Source: Comamonas terrae (GTDB lineage Bacteria; Pseudomonadota; Gammaproteobacteria; Burkholderiales; Burkholderiaceae_C). From it: a stretch of 45,348 bases of DNA. Both the position numbers and the translations under genes were made by a program. Shown here one piece after another: positions 7,526 through 15,718 of this stretch (the first letter of the stretch is position 1; each line of letters begins with the position of its first letter). The notes beneath the pieces were generated by a model that had not been told where the DNA came from, did not search any database, and saw only the letters and a program-made list of their open reading frames with translations. The stretch covers positions 1 to 45,348 of the forward strand of contig NZ_BCNT01000023.1 in assembly GCF_001544075.1 (NCBI RefSeq), written 5' to 3'.

Positions 7526-9216
7526 TGATTGCACGCATCCTGCTCCCACTTTCTGCGGCGCCGGCCAAGCTGCGTCGGCTCGCCCCAGCGGCATGCCTGA
7601 TTCCCATGCTGCAGGCCGTAACCCTCCCGGTGCTGGCCGAAGACATGGATACAGCTTCGCAAGCCATCGCAGTACAGGGAGCCGAGCCCGCCGCGGCCCT
7701 GCAGAAGCCGCCCAAGCTGCAGCTGGCTCATCAGCTCACGCCGGGTACATTGGCGGGCGACAGCGCCAACCGGCGATTGCTGGACGCGCTGCACACCATG
7801 CTCGACGAGCACCCTGACGTGCTCAAGGCCCGGGCAGCACTCGAATCCGCAGGCCACGATGTGCATACGGCACGTGGCGCGCGCTGGCCCACCTTCAAGG
7901 TCGGCACCTCTTCCGGCAATGCCCAGCTGCGCCAGAGTCGTGAGTCCTACAGCACCATCAATGCCGAGATGCGCATGAGCCTGCTCGACGGTGGAGCGAT
8001 CGGCGCCGGCATACGTTCGGCGGAGTCTCAGGAAGCCGCCCAGACCAGCGTGCTGTACGGCACTCGCCAGAATGTGCTGCTCGATGCCCTGACAGCCTTG
8101 CTGGAGCTGCAGCGCTTCGGCCACAAGGCCAGCATTGCCGCAGAATCGGCCCGCATCATCGGACAGCTGGCCCGCCTTGAAGAACGCCGTGCAGAGCTGG
8201 GCGCCGTCGGCCGCAACGACCTGCGCCAGGCATCCTCGCGCCAAGCCAGCGCGCTGGCACAGCAGCATGCGCTCGAATCCCAGCGCCTTGATGCCATGGC
8301 GCGCTTCACGCGCTATTTCAATTTCACGCCGGAAAACGACTGGCTGCCCGACCTGCAGGTACCTGCGCAATGGATGCCAGCCAATGAGGGCAACGCACTG
8401 CAGGCCTCCGAAAGCAACAGCCCTGAGTTGCAGGAAATCGCGCAGCAGATCGAGCGCGCCCGTGCAGAGGTCGAACGCAGCAAGGCCCAGCGCTTCCCCA
8501 CACTGGCTGCAGTCGTCGCCCATACGCGCGACCCCAAGGGAGTGCTCTATGTCGACGGCACGCGCTATGGGGTGGAGCTGAACTGGAATTTCGGCAACGG
8601 CTTCGAGCTGCGCGACCGTATCCTCAAGGCCATCAATGAGCTGCAGGCCCAGGAGGCTCAGCAGGAAGCCGTACGGCGCCAGGTACGCGAAGCCGCTTCC
8701 GCCGCCTGGGGCCGTTCGCAGGCTGGCCGCCAGCGTGAAGCGCAGCTGGCAGACGCCGTACGTGAAGCCCGGGCTGCCTTTGAAGGCCGCCGGCGCCTGC
8801 TTGAAGCCGGCCGCGGCAGCCTCTCCCAGGTACTGGATGCGCAACTGGACATGCAACGGCTCATGCTCGACGAAGCCGATGCGATCTATGACCAGCGCAT
8901 CAACGAATTGCGCCTCGTCCGCACCACAGGGCAGTTGCTGCCCAGGCAGCTTCCAGAACATTGGCTGGATTCGCTGTTTGCCCAGCAGTCCAAGCCCGCT
9001 TCCGACAAGTCTGGCCCCAGCCCCACCGAGCCAGCGCCCTTGCGCCACGAACCGGACTCGATTGCCACGGCTCTGGCCACCGCCCCATTTGCTGCCAAGC
9101 CAGCTTCCCCTGTACTGACTGCACAGCGCCTGCAACTGCGCATGGAGCCGAGGCTCGACCCGCAACTGCTTGCGCTGCCACAGAACCAGCCTGTCACCAC
9201 CGCCGCACGGTGGTGA
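7522..9216 (+). CDS. TolC-family outer-membrane channel of T1SS
   Basis: A 564-residue protein with an N-terminal export signal (hydrophobic stretch ending near VTLPVLA-ED), although the signal is long and begins with ATG ATG. The TolC/OEP repeats follow: long helices with LDALHTMLDEHPDVLKARAALESAGHDV, a beta segment RWPTFKVG, a LDGGAIGAGI turn and a second repeat with RFPTLAAV and LDAQLDMQRLMLDEADAIYDQRI. The last ~90 residues after LPEHWLDSLFAQQ are a Pro/Ala/Ser-rich tail beyond the usual TolC fold. It should be the outer-membrane exit duct for the exporter upstream. The next gene (flp) begins 91 nt downstream and belongs to another system. Confidence 0.9.
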   Translation: MMIARILLPLSAAPAKLRRLAPAACLIPMLQAVTLPVLAEDMDTASQAIAVQGAEPAAALQKPPKLQLAHQLTPGTLAGDSANRRLLDALHTMLDEHPDVLKARAALESAGHDVHTARGARWPTFKVGTSSGNAQLRQSRESYSTINAEMRMSLLDGGAIGAGIRSAESQEAAQTSVLYGTRQNVLLDALTALLELQRFGHKASIAAESARIIGQLARLEERRAELGAVGRNDLRQASSRQASALAQQHALESQRLDAMARFTRYFNFTPENDWLPDLQVPAQWMPANEGNALQASESNSPELQEIAQQIERARAEVERSKAQRFPTLAAVVAHTRDPKGVLYVDGTRYGVELNWNFGNGFELRDRILKAINELQAQEAQQEAVRRQVREAASAAWGRSQAGRQREAQLADAVREARAAFEGRRRLLEAGRGSLSQVLDAQLDMQRLMLDEADAIYDQRINELRLVRTTGQLLPRQLPEHWLDSLFAQQSKPASDKSGPSPTEPAPLRHEPDSIATALATAPFAAKPASPVLTAQRLQLRMEPRLDPQLLALPQNQPVTTAARW

Positions 9217-9257
9217 AGCGCGCCTGTTTTTCCGCAGCGTCCGGTGTCAGCCCATCG

Positions 9258-9274
9258 CCGGCCACTGCCTTGTT
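9258..9274 (+). promoter_or_regulatory. Weak sigma-54-like (-24/-12) site upstream of flp
   Basis: CCGGCCACTGCCTTGTT has GG at 9260-9261 and, 10 nt later, GT where the consensus has GC, inside a TTG context. It is a near match to the -24/-12 pattern, about 34 nt before the flp ATG. It was considered because a sigma-54 activator gene lies at the end of this locus. The imperfect -12 makes the call tentative. Confidence 0.25.
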
Positions 9275-9307
9275 CCATGGGCCTTGTTTGTGAATGGAGA
9301 TCACACC

Positions 9308-9520
9308 ATGACCAATTTCATCAAGAACTTCTGGAAGGACGAAGAAGGTGCTACGGCTATTGAGTATGGGCTGATTGCGGGGTTGATTGCTGTTGCCATC
9401 ATCGCCACAGTGACCACATTGGGAGGACAGCTCGATAGCATTTTCCAGAGCATCTCTGACAAGTTGCCTAAAAAAGGCACAGGGGGCACAGGCGGCACAG
9501 GTACTGGCACCACAGGTTAA
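9308..9520 (+). CDS. flp: Flp type IVb major pilin prepilin
   Basis: A 70-residue prepilin. The ATG at 9308 is preceded by GGAGA at 9296-9300 with 7-nt spacing; an in-frame extension upstream to 9170 overlaps the TolC gene and has no signal logic. The leader MTNFIKNFWKDEEG ends at Gly14. The mature start ATAIEYGLIAGLIAVAIIATV carries the Flp-type Glu at +5 and Tyr at +6, and a single hydrophobic helix. The mature protein ends in a Gly/Thr repeat tail (GTGGTGGTGTGTTG). Prepilin peptidase, encoded next, would cleave after Gly14. It forms the Tad pilus fibre for surface adherence and biofilm growth. The Gly-Thr tail is longer and more repetitive than in minimal Flp proteins and could be the exposed, modifiable part. 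Confidence 0.95.
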   Translation: MTNFIKNFWKDEEGATAIEYGLIAGLIAVAIIATVTTLGGQLDSIFQSISDKLPKKGTGGTGGTGTGTTG

Positions 9521-9529
9521 ACCTCAGAG

Positions 9530-10090
9530 ATGACTCCCCAGCTATACCAACACTTTCTGCTGTTATGGCTTATAGCTGCAGCAGCCATGGATCTGTGCAC
9601 TCGCAAGGTACGCAACTGGATGGTGCTGCTGGGCCTGGCCTCGGGCGCGACAGCATTGTTCAGCGGCGTGCAGCCGTTCTGGGTAGAGCCCTGGGACGGA
9701 CTGGCCGGCATGCTCGCGGCCTTTGCCGTGCTGCTGCCGTTCTATGCGCTGCGCTGGATGGGGGCCGGGGATGTGAAGTTTGCTGCCGTCATGGGCCTGT
9801 GGTTCGGCTTTTCGCCTTACCTGCTGCTCATCTGGATTGGCGGCAGCCTGCTGGCGGGCTTGCATGGCCTGGTGGTACTGGCCTGGCGCGGGCTGCAGCG
9901 CAGCAACTATGGGGCCCTGCTGCAGGCATGGCTGCCCGGACGGCTGGCTGTCGCCTTCGCCATGCCTGCGCCGCACTCCACCATGCCCGAAGGCAGACGC
10001 ACCATACAGCGCAGCATTCCCTATGCAGGCTATATGGCACTGGCCGCCATCTGGGTGGTGATCCGCACCGGGCCGCAATCGGCCAGCTAG
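9530..10090 (+). CDS. cpaA: Type IV prepilin peptidase of the Tad locus (TadV/CpaA)
   Basis: A 186-residue integral membrane aspartic protease of the A24 family, without the N-terminal methylase domain of PilD. The two catalytic aspartates fit the family: Asp21 in AAAAMDLCTRKVRN and Asp81 in the GAGDVK motif (GxGD). About five to six hydrophobic helices are visible. It should cleave the Flp and TadE/F-type prepilins in the inner membrane. It begins 9 nt after flp, so it is probably co-transcribed, although a strong hairpin after its stop may limit read-through into cpaB. Confidence 0.92.
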   Translation: MTPQLYQHFLLLWLIAAAAMDLCTRKVRNWMVLLGLASGATALFSGVQPFWVEPWDGLAGMLAAFAVLLPFYALRWMGAGDVKFAAVMGLWFGFSPYLLLIWIGGSLLAGLHGLVVLAWRGLQRSNYGALLQAWLPGRLAVAFAMPAPHSTMPEGRRTIQRSIPYAGYMALAAIWVVIRTGPQSAS

Positions 10091-10113
10091 CCCGGCCGAG
10101 CATCCTCACGGGT

Positions 10114-10156
10114 GCTTTGCCATCACCGCCCCCGCCATGTGCGGTGATCGCAAAGC
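10114..10156 (+). other. Long imperfect hairpin between cpaA and cpaB
   Basis: GCTTTGCCATCACCGC at 10114-10129 pairs with GCGGTGATCGCAAAGC at 10141-10156 with one mismatch and an 11-nt loop. There is no downstream T-run. It may be a processing or attenuation stem that keeps the flp-cpaA message more abundant than the assembly genes. Confidence 0.55.
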
Positions 10157-10201
10157 TTCTGTATCAACGCTTTCAGAACAACGACGCAGGGAGTACACGC
10201 C

Positions 10202-11260
10202 ATGAACCTCACCAAGATTCTCGCCGGACTGCTGGTGGTCGTGGCAATCGGGCTGGCCATCATGGCATGGATGCTGGGCCGCCAGCCGCAGCGGCCTGTG
10301 GCAGCGGTACCCGCATCCTCCATCCCGCAGACGGAGTCCAGTAGCACAAGACAGGCGCCCTTACATGGTGCCGTGGTGGCGGCAAGGCCTGTGGCGGCCG
10401 GGCAGCGCCTGGAGGCCGAGGACCTCAAGACCGTGCAGCTGTCTGCGCCGATTGCCGATGGCATCCAGTCCGTCGATGCGGCGGTGGGCCGCACCACGCT
10501 CACGGCCATCGCGGCCGAAGCCCCGTTGCTGGAGCAGAACCTGGTCAGCGGCCTGTCTCTGCAGCTGGAAGCAGGCCAGCGCGCGGTCTCCATTGCCGTC
10601 AAGGAACCCATGGCTGCCGGCAACCATGTACGACCCGGTGATTTTGTCGATGTGTTTTTCACGCTCGACGGCAGGCAGGGTGCCGACAATGCCAGCGTGG
10701 ATACGCAGACGCGCCTGCTGCTGGCACGCAGCCGCGTGCTGGCCTATGGCACGGCCAGTGTCGAAAACCCGCCACCGACGCTTGCGCAGCGCAGGCGAGC
10801 CCAACAGGAAGAAGAGTCCGGCAGCAACAGCGCCACTGGCAGCATGCGCCGAGGCAACAGCGGCGGCAATGGCGACCGAAGCCAGGCCCAGCCGGCCAAT
10901 ACCGCCGTGCTGGCCGTGCCGCTGGACGACGTGGAGCGCCTGACGCTGGCCGAGAAATACGGCCAGCTCACCCTGGCGCTGCGCCATCCCGATGACACCT
11001 CCATGCCCGATGCATCGCTGTTCGCGGCCTTGCCCACGGTGCTGCAGCCCGCGGCAGGGCGACTGCCCAAGGGAGAGCAGCTGCAAGGCGTCGATCGCTC
11101 TTTTGCAGGCCTGCGGTTCAAGGATCTGGCCACAGGCGCCGATGCCAGAAACACGCGCCGCCCGGCCCCGGTATTGAACGCAACGCGCACGCTCCAGGCT
11201 CAGCGCCAGCAGACCGTGGAATTCCATCAGGGCGCCGCCGTACAGACCGTGAGCTACTGA
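10202..11260 (+). CDS. cpaB: Tad pilus assembly protein CpaB/RcpC
   Basis: A 352-residue protein. SD AGGGAG lies 7 nt before the ATG. It has one N-terminal membrane helix (ILAGLLVVVAIGLAIMAWML), then a SAF-type beta-clip domain (VVAARPVAAGQRLEAEDLKTVQL) and the RcpC region with AVSIAVKEPMAAGNHVRPGDFVDVFFT, which is the CpaB hallmark. Residues around 200-235 form a charged Gln/Glu/Asn/Gly-rich linker. The C-terminal part (AVPLDDVERLTLAEKYGQLTLALRHP) is also typical. It acts in the periplasm with the secretin. It is preceded by a hairpin and followed by a gap holding a dispersed-repeat remnant. Confidence 0.92.
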   Translation: MNLTKILAGLLVVVAIGLAIMAWMLGRQPQRPVAAVPASSIPQTESSSTRQAPLHGAVVAARPVAAGQRLEAEDLKTVQLSAPIADGIQSVDAAVGRTTLTAIAAEAPLLEQNLVSGLSLQLEAGQRAVSIAVKEPMAAGNHVRPGDFVDVFFTLDGRQGADNASVDTQTRLLLARSRVLAYGTASVENPPPTLAQRRRAQQEEESGSNSATGSMRRGNSGGNGDRSQAQPANTAVLAVPLDDVERLTLAEKYGQLTLALRHPDDTSMPDASLFAALPTVLQPAAGRLPKGEQLQGVDRSFAGLRFKDLATGADARNTRRPAPVLNATRTLQAQRQQTVEFHQGAAVQTVSY

Positions 11261-11267
11261 GAAGACC

Positions 11268-11402
11268 ATGAAGCCGCATTGGATTGAAATCGAACTCAAA
11301 CGCTTGCCTGCAAAGCGTCTACAGCTATCAATTGATGACTCAAAAGACCAACAAGCAGACAGCGCAGATCCACGCCGAAGCTGCATTGCCCCAGAGGGAT
11401 AG
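11268..11402 (+). CDS. Possible 44-codon ORF filling the cpaB-cpaC gap
   Basis: An ATG at 11268 opens 44 codons (MKPHWIEIELKRLPAKRLQL then SIDDSKDQQ...) that stop at 11402, 3 nt before the secretin start. A GAGAAG stands just upstream. Much of it is read out of a dispersed intergenic repeat (11284-11345), so it may be a fortuitous frame. If translated it could couple cpaB to cpaC. Confidence 0.25.
   Translation: MKPHWIEIELKRLPAKRLQLSIDDSKDQQADSADPRRSCIAPEG
11284..11345 (+). repeat. Remnant of a Comamonadaceae dispersed intergenic repeat
   Basis: The stretch contains CTCAAACGCTTG, then AAGCGT and CAGCTATCAATTGATG. I recall this order (CTCAAACGCTTGCC ... AAGCGC ... CAGCTATCAATTTTTGA) from a short element common between genes in Comamonas, Acidovorax and relatives. 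ACGCTT and AAGCGT form a small stem. Recognition is from memory, without alignment. Confidence 0.5.
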
Positions 11403-11405
11403 AAC

Positions 11406-12815
11406 ATGACGACCGCACACACCTCGCCAACCACCTTCTTCAGCCTTGTGGCGGGTGCCGTTCTGCTGTGCGGCTCCATGCCGGCCATGGCACAGCCGGC
11501 AGCTGCGCCGCAGGCTGCCGTAGGCGCGCTTCCGGAAGCGGCAGAACCTGCGCTGCAGCTTTCGGTGGGCCGCCAGCATGTGCTGCAGCCCGGCATGGCG
11601 CTGGGCCGCATTGCCGTGGGTGATCCCAATGTGCTGGATGTCAAGGTCCTGCGCGCAGCATCGGCGGGCAGCACCCAGAATGCAGAACTGTTGCTGACCC
11701 CCAAAGCACCGGGCAGCACCACGCTGGCCATCTGGCCGCCCAAAGGTTTGCCCCAGCAGTGGCTGGTAAGGGTAGGCGGCCCCCGCCTGCTGCTGGAAAA
11801 GCGGCTCGCATCGTTAACCGAGCATGCCAGTGCTCTGGCCGAGCTGCGCCTGAACGGCCCGCAGCAGGCAGCGCTGATCGACCGTTCGCAAGTCGCCGTG
11901 CGCAGCAATACCGTCCAGGTCGACGTGCAGGTGGTGGAATTCAAGAAATCCGCCCTCAAACGTGCTGGCATCAACCTCGTCAGCGGCGGCCCCAACAGCC
12001 ACGGCTTCAGTTTTGGCCTGTACACGCCGGGTACCAGCACCAGTTCGGGCTCTTCCGGTTCTTCAGGCTCTTCGGGCGGCGACAACGGCTCTCCGTCGGG
12101 CAATCCCACGGCGCTGTCCAGCGCCATGAATCTGGTGCTGGGCTTCGGCAAGGCCTTTGGCGGCCATGGACTGAGCGCCCAGCTGGGTTTTCTGGAGGGC
12201 AACGGCCTGGTTCGCGTGCTGGCCAAGCCCACGCTGGTGGCGCATACCGGCCAGAGCGCGAGCTTTCTGGCGGGTGGCGAAATACCGATTCCCGTGCCCA
12301 GCAGCGCCAGCAACAACATTTCCATCCGCTACAAGGAATTCGGTGTGAAGCTGCAGCTCACGCCCACGATTCTTTCGGACGACCGCATCGCGCTCAAGGT
12401 CGCTCCGGAAGCCAGCGACCTGGACTACACCAGCGGCGTGACGATTTCAGGCGTTTCCGTGCCCGCCCTGGTCACCCGGCGCGCCGACACCATGGTGGAG
12501 CTGGCCGATGGCGAGAGCTTTGTCATCGGCGGCCTGGTCAGCCGCGCCACCTCCTCCAGCGTCAACAAGGTGCCGCTGCTGGGCGATCTGCCCATCCTGG
12601 GCACGTTCTTCAAGAATCTCAGCTACTCCCAGGACGAAAAAGAGCTGGTCATCATCGTCACGCCACGTCTGGTGCAACCGCTTCCGCCCAATACCAATCT
12701 GGAAGCCCTGCTGCCCGGCAACCGTTCGGAACAGCCTGATGCGGGGCAGGTATGGGGTCCGTACCTGGCAGGCGGCGTACAGACCGGTGCGGCACTGCCC
12801 GGCTTTTCGTACTGA
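11406..12815 (+). CDS. cpaC: Tad secretin CpaC/RcpA
   Basis: A 469-residue outer-membrane secretin with a Sec signal (residues ~1-30, ending PAMAQPA). The N-terminal pilus-formation domain is seen at LQLSVGRQHVLQPGMALGRI and AVGDPNVLDVKVL. The secretin core follows: VQVDVQVVEFKKSALKRAGI, LVRVLAKPTLVAHTGQSASF, LAGGEIPIPVP, KEFGVKLQLTPTI and VPLLGDLPILGTFFKN. The final ELVIIVTPRLVQPL is the standard C-terminus. An unusual Ser/Gly run (about residues 210-233, built from TCTTCxGGx-type codon repeats) is inserted before the core. It forms the outer-membrane pore for the Flp pilus. No RcpB/CpaD partner is found in the locus. Confidence 0.95.
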   Translation: MTTAHTSPTTFFSLVAGAVLLCGSMPAMAQPAAAPQAAVGALPEAAEPALQLSVGRQHVLQPGMALGRIAVGDPNVLDVKVLRAASAGSTQNAELLLTPKAPGSTTLAIWPPKGLPQQWLVRVGGPRLLLEKRLASLTEHASALAELRLNGPQQAALIDRSQVAVRSNTVQVDVQVVEFKKSALKRAGINLVSGGPNSHGFSFGLYTPGTSTSSGSSGSSGSSGGDNGSPSGNPTALSSAMNLVLGFGKAFGGHGLSAQLGFLEGNGLVRVLAKPTLVAHTGQSASFLAGGEIPIPVPSSASNNISIRYKEFGVKLQLTPTILSDDRIALKVAPEASDLDYTSGVTISGVSVPALVTRRADTMVELADGESFVIGGLVSRATSSSVNKVPLLGDLPILGTFFKNLSYSQDEKELVIIVTPRLVQPLPPNTNLEALLPGNRSEQPDAGQVWGPYLAGGVQTGAALPGFSY

Positions 12816-12816
12816 T

Positions 12817-14391
12817 ATGCATAGCTTCCCACGCCAGCTCATGAGTACCCAGCCTTTCACGCCGGAACCGTCTACCAGTCCAGCCGCGGACAGCTCGGCA
12901 GACCGGCCCTCCTCTCTTTCGCTGACGTCGCCTGCGACGCTGGAGGCATTGCTGTCGCTGCGGCCCCACGCACCCAATTCCGCCAGCGCAGCAGCGGCAG
13001 CGGCAGCGGCAGATGCCAGGGTCCCGAGTTCCCTGGATAACGCACAGCCCCCTGCAGGCCCGGCTCTTGCGGATTCCTTGGATTCCCAGGAGGTCATTGC
13101 CAACATACACCTGCTGTTTGTTGCGGCCGGCACACCGGACAGTGCCATGGCCCAGGCCTGGCTGCAGCGCATGCAAAGCGGCGCTCAGCTGCACACCACA
13201 GGCTTTCAGAACAATGTGCCCGAACAGGCGCTGCAGCTCATGCCCCAGGCAGTGCTGGTGGAGTTCGATCCCGGCTCTTCAGAGACTGCGGCCCAGCTCG
13301 TGGCACAGCTGCGCACGGCATCTCCCCACCTGCCCTGCCTGGCCGTGGGCCGCACCCGGCATCCGCAATCCATGCTTGCGGCGCTGCGAGCCGGCGTGCA
13401 GGATTTCCTGGATGTGGATGGCAGCCTGCAGGCGGCCCAGCAGACGCTGCGCGAGCTGATACAGCGCCATCCGCCCATCTCCAGCCAGGGCCCCGCCGCG
13501 CCATTGACGGCCATCATCGCGGCGCGCGCGGGCCTGGGCAGCAGTCTGCTGGCCTCGCATCTGGCCTGGTATCTGCAGCAGCAGCTGTGCAACGCGGCGC
13601 GCGGCAAACCGGACAGCGCGAACAGCAGCGATGGCCTGGACAATCTGCTGATCGACCTGGGCAACCCCAACGGCGATTGCTCGCTGTATCTGAACACTCT
13701 GGGCGAATTCGACTTTCTCGAGGCGGTGGGCAATCTGCGCCGTTTCGACCGGCGCCTGGCCTCATCGGGCCTCACCCGCCACGAAAGCGGCCTGCGCCTG
13801 CTGCCCTTGCCGCGCCAGGCTGCCTTGCTGCGCGACGTGTCGTACTCCGATGCCGATGCCCTGGTGCAACGCCTGCGGCAGTATTTCCGCCATGTGGTCG
13901 CCGATCTGGGCGCGGTGTCCCATACCCAGCTGGCCATGCGCGTAGTCAGGCGGGCAAGCGAGGTCTGGGTGGTCTGCGAACAGAGCGTGGCCAGCGTCGT
14001 TTCAACGACCGAGATGCTCAAGCGCCTGGAAGAGATGCAGATAGAACGCGAACGGATGAGGCTCATCGTCAACCGCCATGACAGCCAGCTCGAGCTGGAT
14101 GCCCGGCAGATTGCGCGACAGCTGCAGCTTCCTTTGCTCGCCGTCATCCCGGAGCACCGGCGCGAACTGGCCCAGGCCGTGAACCAGGGGAAGCTGCTGG
14201 GCATGCAGCAGCGGCGCGATCCCTATGTACAGGCCGTGGACAGGCTGGTGACAGGCCTGCTGGCGCAATACCACCCCGGCATCGCAGCCGGGCAGCGCAA
14301 GACCTCCGGCCTGGCGCCCCTGGACTCCTTCGCCGGCAAGGCGCATGCCAGCGCCCTGGGCCGCATCATCCAACGCATCAGAAGAAGCTGA
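12817..14391 (+). CDS. tadZ: TadZ/CpaE-like pilus localisation ATPase homologue
   Basis: A 524-residue protein if the ATG at 12817 is used, 2 nt after the secretin stop; ATG 12841 (MSTQPF) is an alternative. Neither has a strong SD. The first ~85 residues are low complexity with an Ala run. Residues about 90-210 form a response-regulator-like domain (LLFVAAGTPDSAMAQAWLQRM, AVLVEFDPGSSETAAQLVAQL, ALRAGVQDFLDVDG). A MinD/ParA-type ATPase domain follows, with LLIDLGNPNGDCSLYLN and VVADLGAVSHTQLAM. The P-loop equivalent is A-R-A-G-L-G-S-S (residues 236-243), with no lysine, so nucleotide binding is doubtful. TadZ marks the pole or site where the Tad machine assembles and works with TadA. Confidence 0.9.
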   Translation: MHSFPRQLMSTQPFTPEPSTSPAADSSADRPSSLSLTSPATLEALLSLRPHAPNSASAAAAAAAADARVPSSLDNAQPPAGPALADSLDSQEVIANIHLLFVAAGTPDSAMAQAWLQRMQSGAQLHTTGFQNNVPEQALQLMPQAVLVEFDPGSSETAAQLVAQLRTASPHLPCLAVGRTRHPQSMLAALRAGVQDFLDVDGSLQAAQQTLRELIQRHPPISSQGPAAPLTAIIAARAGLGSSLLASHLAWYLQQQLCNAARGKPDSANSSDGLDNLLIDLGNPNGDCSLYLNTLGEFDFLEAVGNLRRFDRRLASSGLTRHESGLRLLPLPRQAALLRDVSYSDADALVQRLRQYFRHVVADLGAVSHTQLAMRVVRRASEVWVVCEQSVASVVSTTEMLKRLEEMQIERERMRLIVNRHDSQLELDARQIARQLQLPLLAVIPEHRRELAQAVNQGKLLGMQQRRDPYVQAVDRLVTGLLAQYHPGIAAGQRKTSGLAPLDSFAGKAHASALGRIIQRIRRS

Positions 14392-14398
14392 ACGCACC

Positions 14399-15718
14399 AT
14401 GACCACCACGGTTTACGCCCCTACGACGCAAGCTCCGGCCAGCGACTTCGAGCACACGCCTTTGTTTGCCGATCTGAAGCACCGTACGCACGAGCATCTG
14501 CTCAGCCGCATCGAGGAACTCGGCGCCGAATTCGGCCGTTGGTCGCAGGCCGCGATCGCACAGTTCGTGCTGATGGAGCTGGACAGCTACATACGCCTGC
14601 ACTCCGTGCCGGTGAACGAGCAGGAAGCACTGCTGGTCGCCCATGCACTGACACGCGAGCTCACCGGCCTGGGGCCGCTGCAGCCGCTGCTGGAGGATCC
14701 GCGTGTCGAAGACATCCTGATCAACGGGCACAGCAATGTGTATGTCTCGCGCGGCGGCATACTGCAGCGTGAGAACCTGCACTTCAAGGATGACGAGCAT
14801 GTGCTGCGCATCGTGCGCCGCATCCTGGCGCCGCTGGGCCGACGCCTGGACGAATCCAGCCCCATGGTGGACGCCCGCTTGCCCGACGGCGGGCGCATCA
14901 ACGTCATCATCGAGCCGCTGTCCATCGACGGTCCCTCGGTGTCCATACGCAAGTTCCGCAAGGATCCCCTGACGCCGGCAGAACTCGTGCAGCTGGGCAC
15001 TTTCAATTCCGATATCTGCCGGATTCTGGAAATGGCCGTGCAGGCGCGCTGCAACATCCTGGTCAGCGGAGGCACCAGCTCGGGAAAGACCTCGCTGCTC
15101 AATGCGCTGGCCAGCTTCATACCCGGCAGCGAGCGCATCGTCACCATCGAGGACACGGCCGAGCTGTCGCTCAACCACAACCATGTGGTGCGCCTGGAAA
15201 GCCGCCCCGGCGGCTTCGACGGCACAGGCCATGTCAGCATCCGCGACCTGCTGCGCAACAGCCTGCGCATGCGCCCCGACCGCATCATCGTGGGCGAAGT
15301 GCGCAGCGGTGAAGTGCTGGATCTGCTGCAGGCCATGAACACCGGCCACGATGGTTCCATGGGCACCATCCATGCCAGCTCGCCGCGCGAATGCCTGTAC
15401 CGGGCCGAGATGCTGGCCGGCTTTGCCGGCTTTCAGGGCAGCGAGGTCAGCCTGCGCCGCCAGATTGCCAACGCCGTGGATTTCATCGTGCAGATCGGGC
15501 GCCTGTCCAACGGCCGTCGTCGCCTGCTGTCGCTGACCGAAGTGACGGGCATGACCGACAACATGATCTCCATGCAGGAACTGTACCGCTACGAACCCCA
15601 GGTCACCGCAGACGGCCAGGAAATCGACCACTGGATTTCGCTGGGCATTTCCCCGCATTCGCCCAAGCTGCTGAGCTGGTGGCGCATGCAGCAGGCAGGC
15701 CAGGGAGGCGTGCGATGA
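14399..15718 (+). CDS. tadA: Tad secretion ATPase TadA/CpaF
   Basis: A 439-residue VirB11/PulE-type ATPase. Start ATG 14399 lies 7 nt after the tadZ stop; the in-frame extension to 14345 lies inside tadZ. Motifs: LGPLQPLLEDPRVEDILINGH, Walker A SGGTSSGKTS with Lys230, the Asp-box VTIEDTAELSLNHNHVVRLE, Walker B-like RMRPDRIIVGEVRSGEVLDL and the His-box GHDGSMGTIHASSPRECLYR. All catalytic elements appear intact. This hexamer powers Flp pilus extension, and probably retraction, at the cytoplasmic face with TadB and TadC. The stop overlaps the tadB start by ATGA. Confidence 0.96.
   Translation: MTTTVYAPTTQAPASDFEHTPLFADLKHRTHEHLLSRIEELGAEFGRWSQAAIAQFVLMELDSYIRLHSVPVNEQEALLVAHALTRELTGLGPLQPLLEDPRVEDILINGHSNVYVSRGGILQRENLHFKDDEHVLRIVRRILAPLGRRLDESSPMVDARLPDGGRINVIIEPLSIDGPSVSIRKFRKDPLTPAELVQLGTFNSDICRILEMAVQARCNILVSGGTSSGKTSLLNALASFIPGSERIVTIEDTAELSLNHNHVVRLESRPGGFDGTGHVSIRDLLRNSLRMRPDRIIVGEVRSGEVLDLLQAMNTGHDGSMGTIHASSPRECLYRAEMLAGFAGFQGSEVSLRRQIANAVDFIVQIGRLSNGRRRLLSLTEVTGMTDNMISMQELYRYEPQVTADGQEIDHWISLGISPHSPKLLSWWRMQQAGQGGVR

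Noticed and set aside
6011..7594. Long minus-strand open frame opposite the HlyD gene
   Set aside because: It is a shadow of the HlyD-type adaptor and the end of the ABC gene in high-GC DNA, with no SD, no domain and low-complexity His/Gly/Leu content.
10137..10205. 22-codon mini-ORF ending on the cpaB start as ATGA
   Set aside because: It begins in the loop of a hairpin without an SD, and cpaB has its own AGGGAG, so coupling is less likely than for the tadB-tadC mini-ORF.
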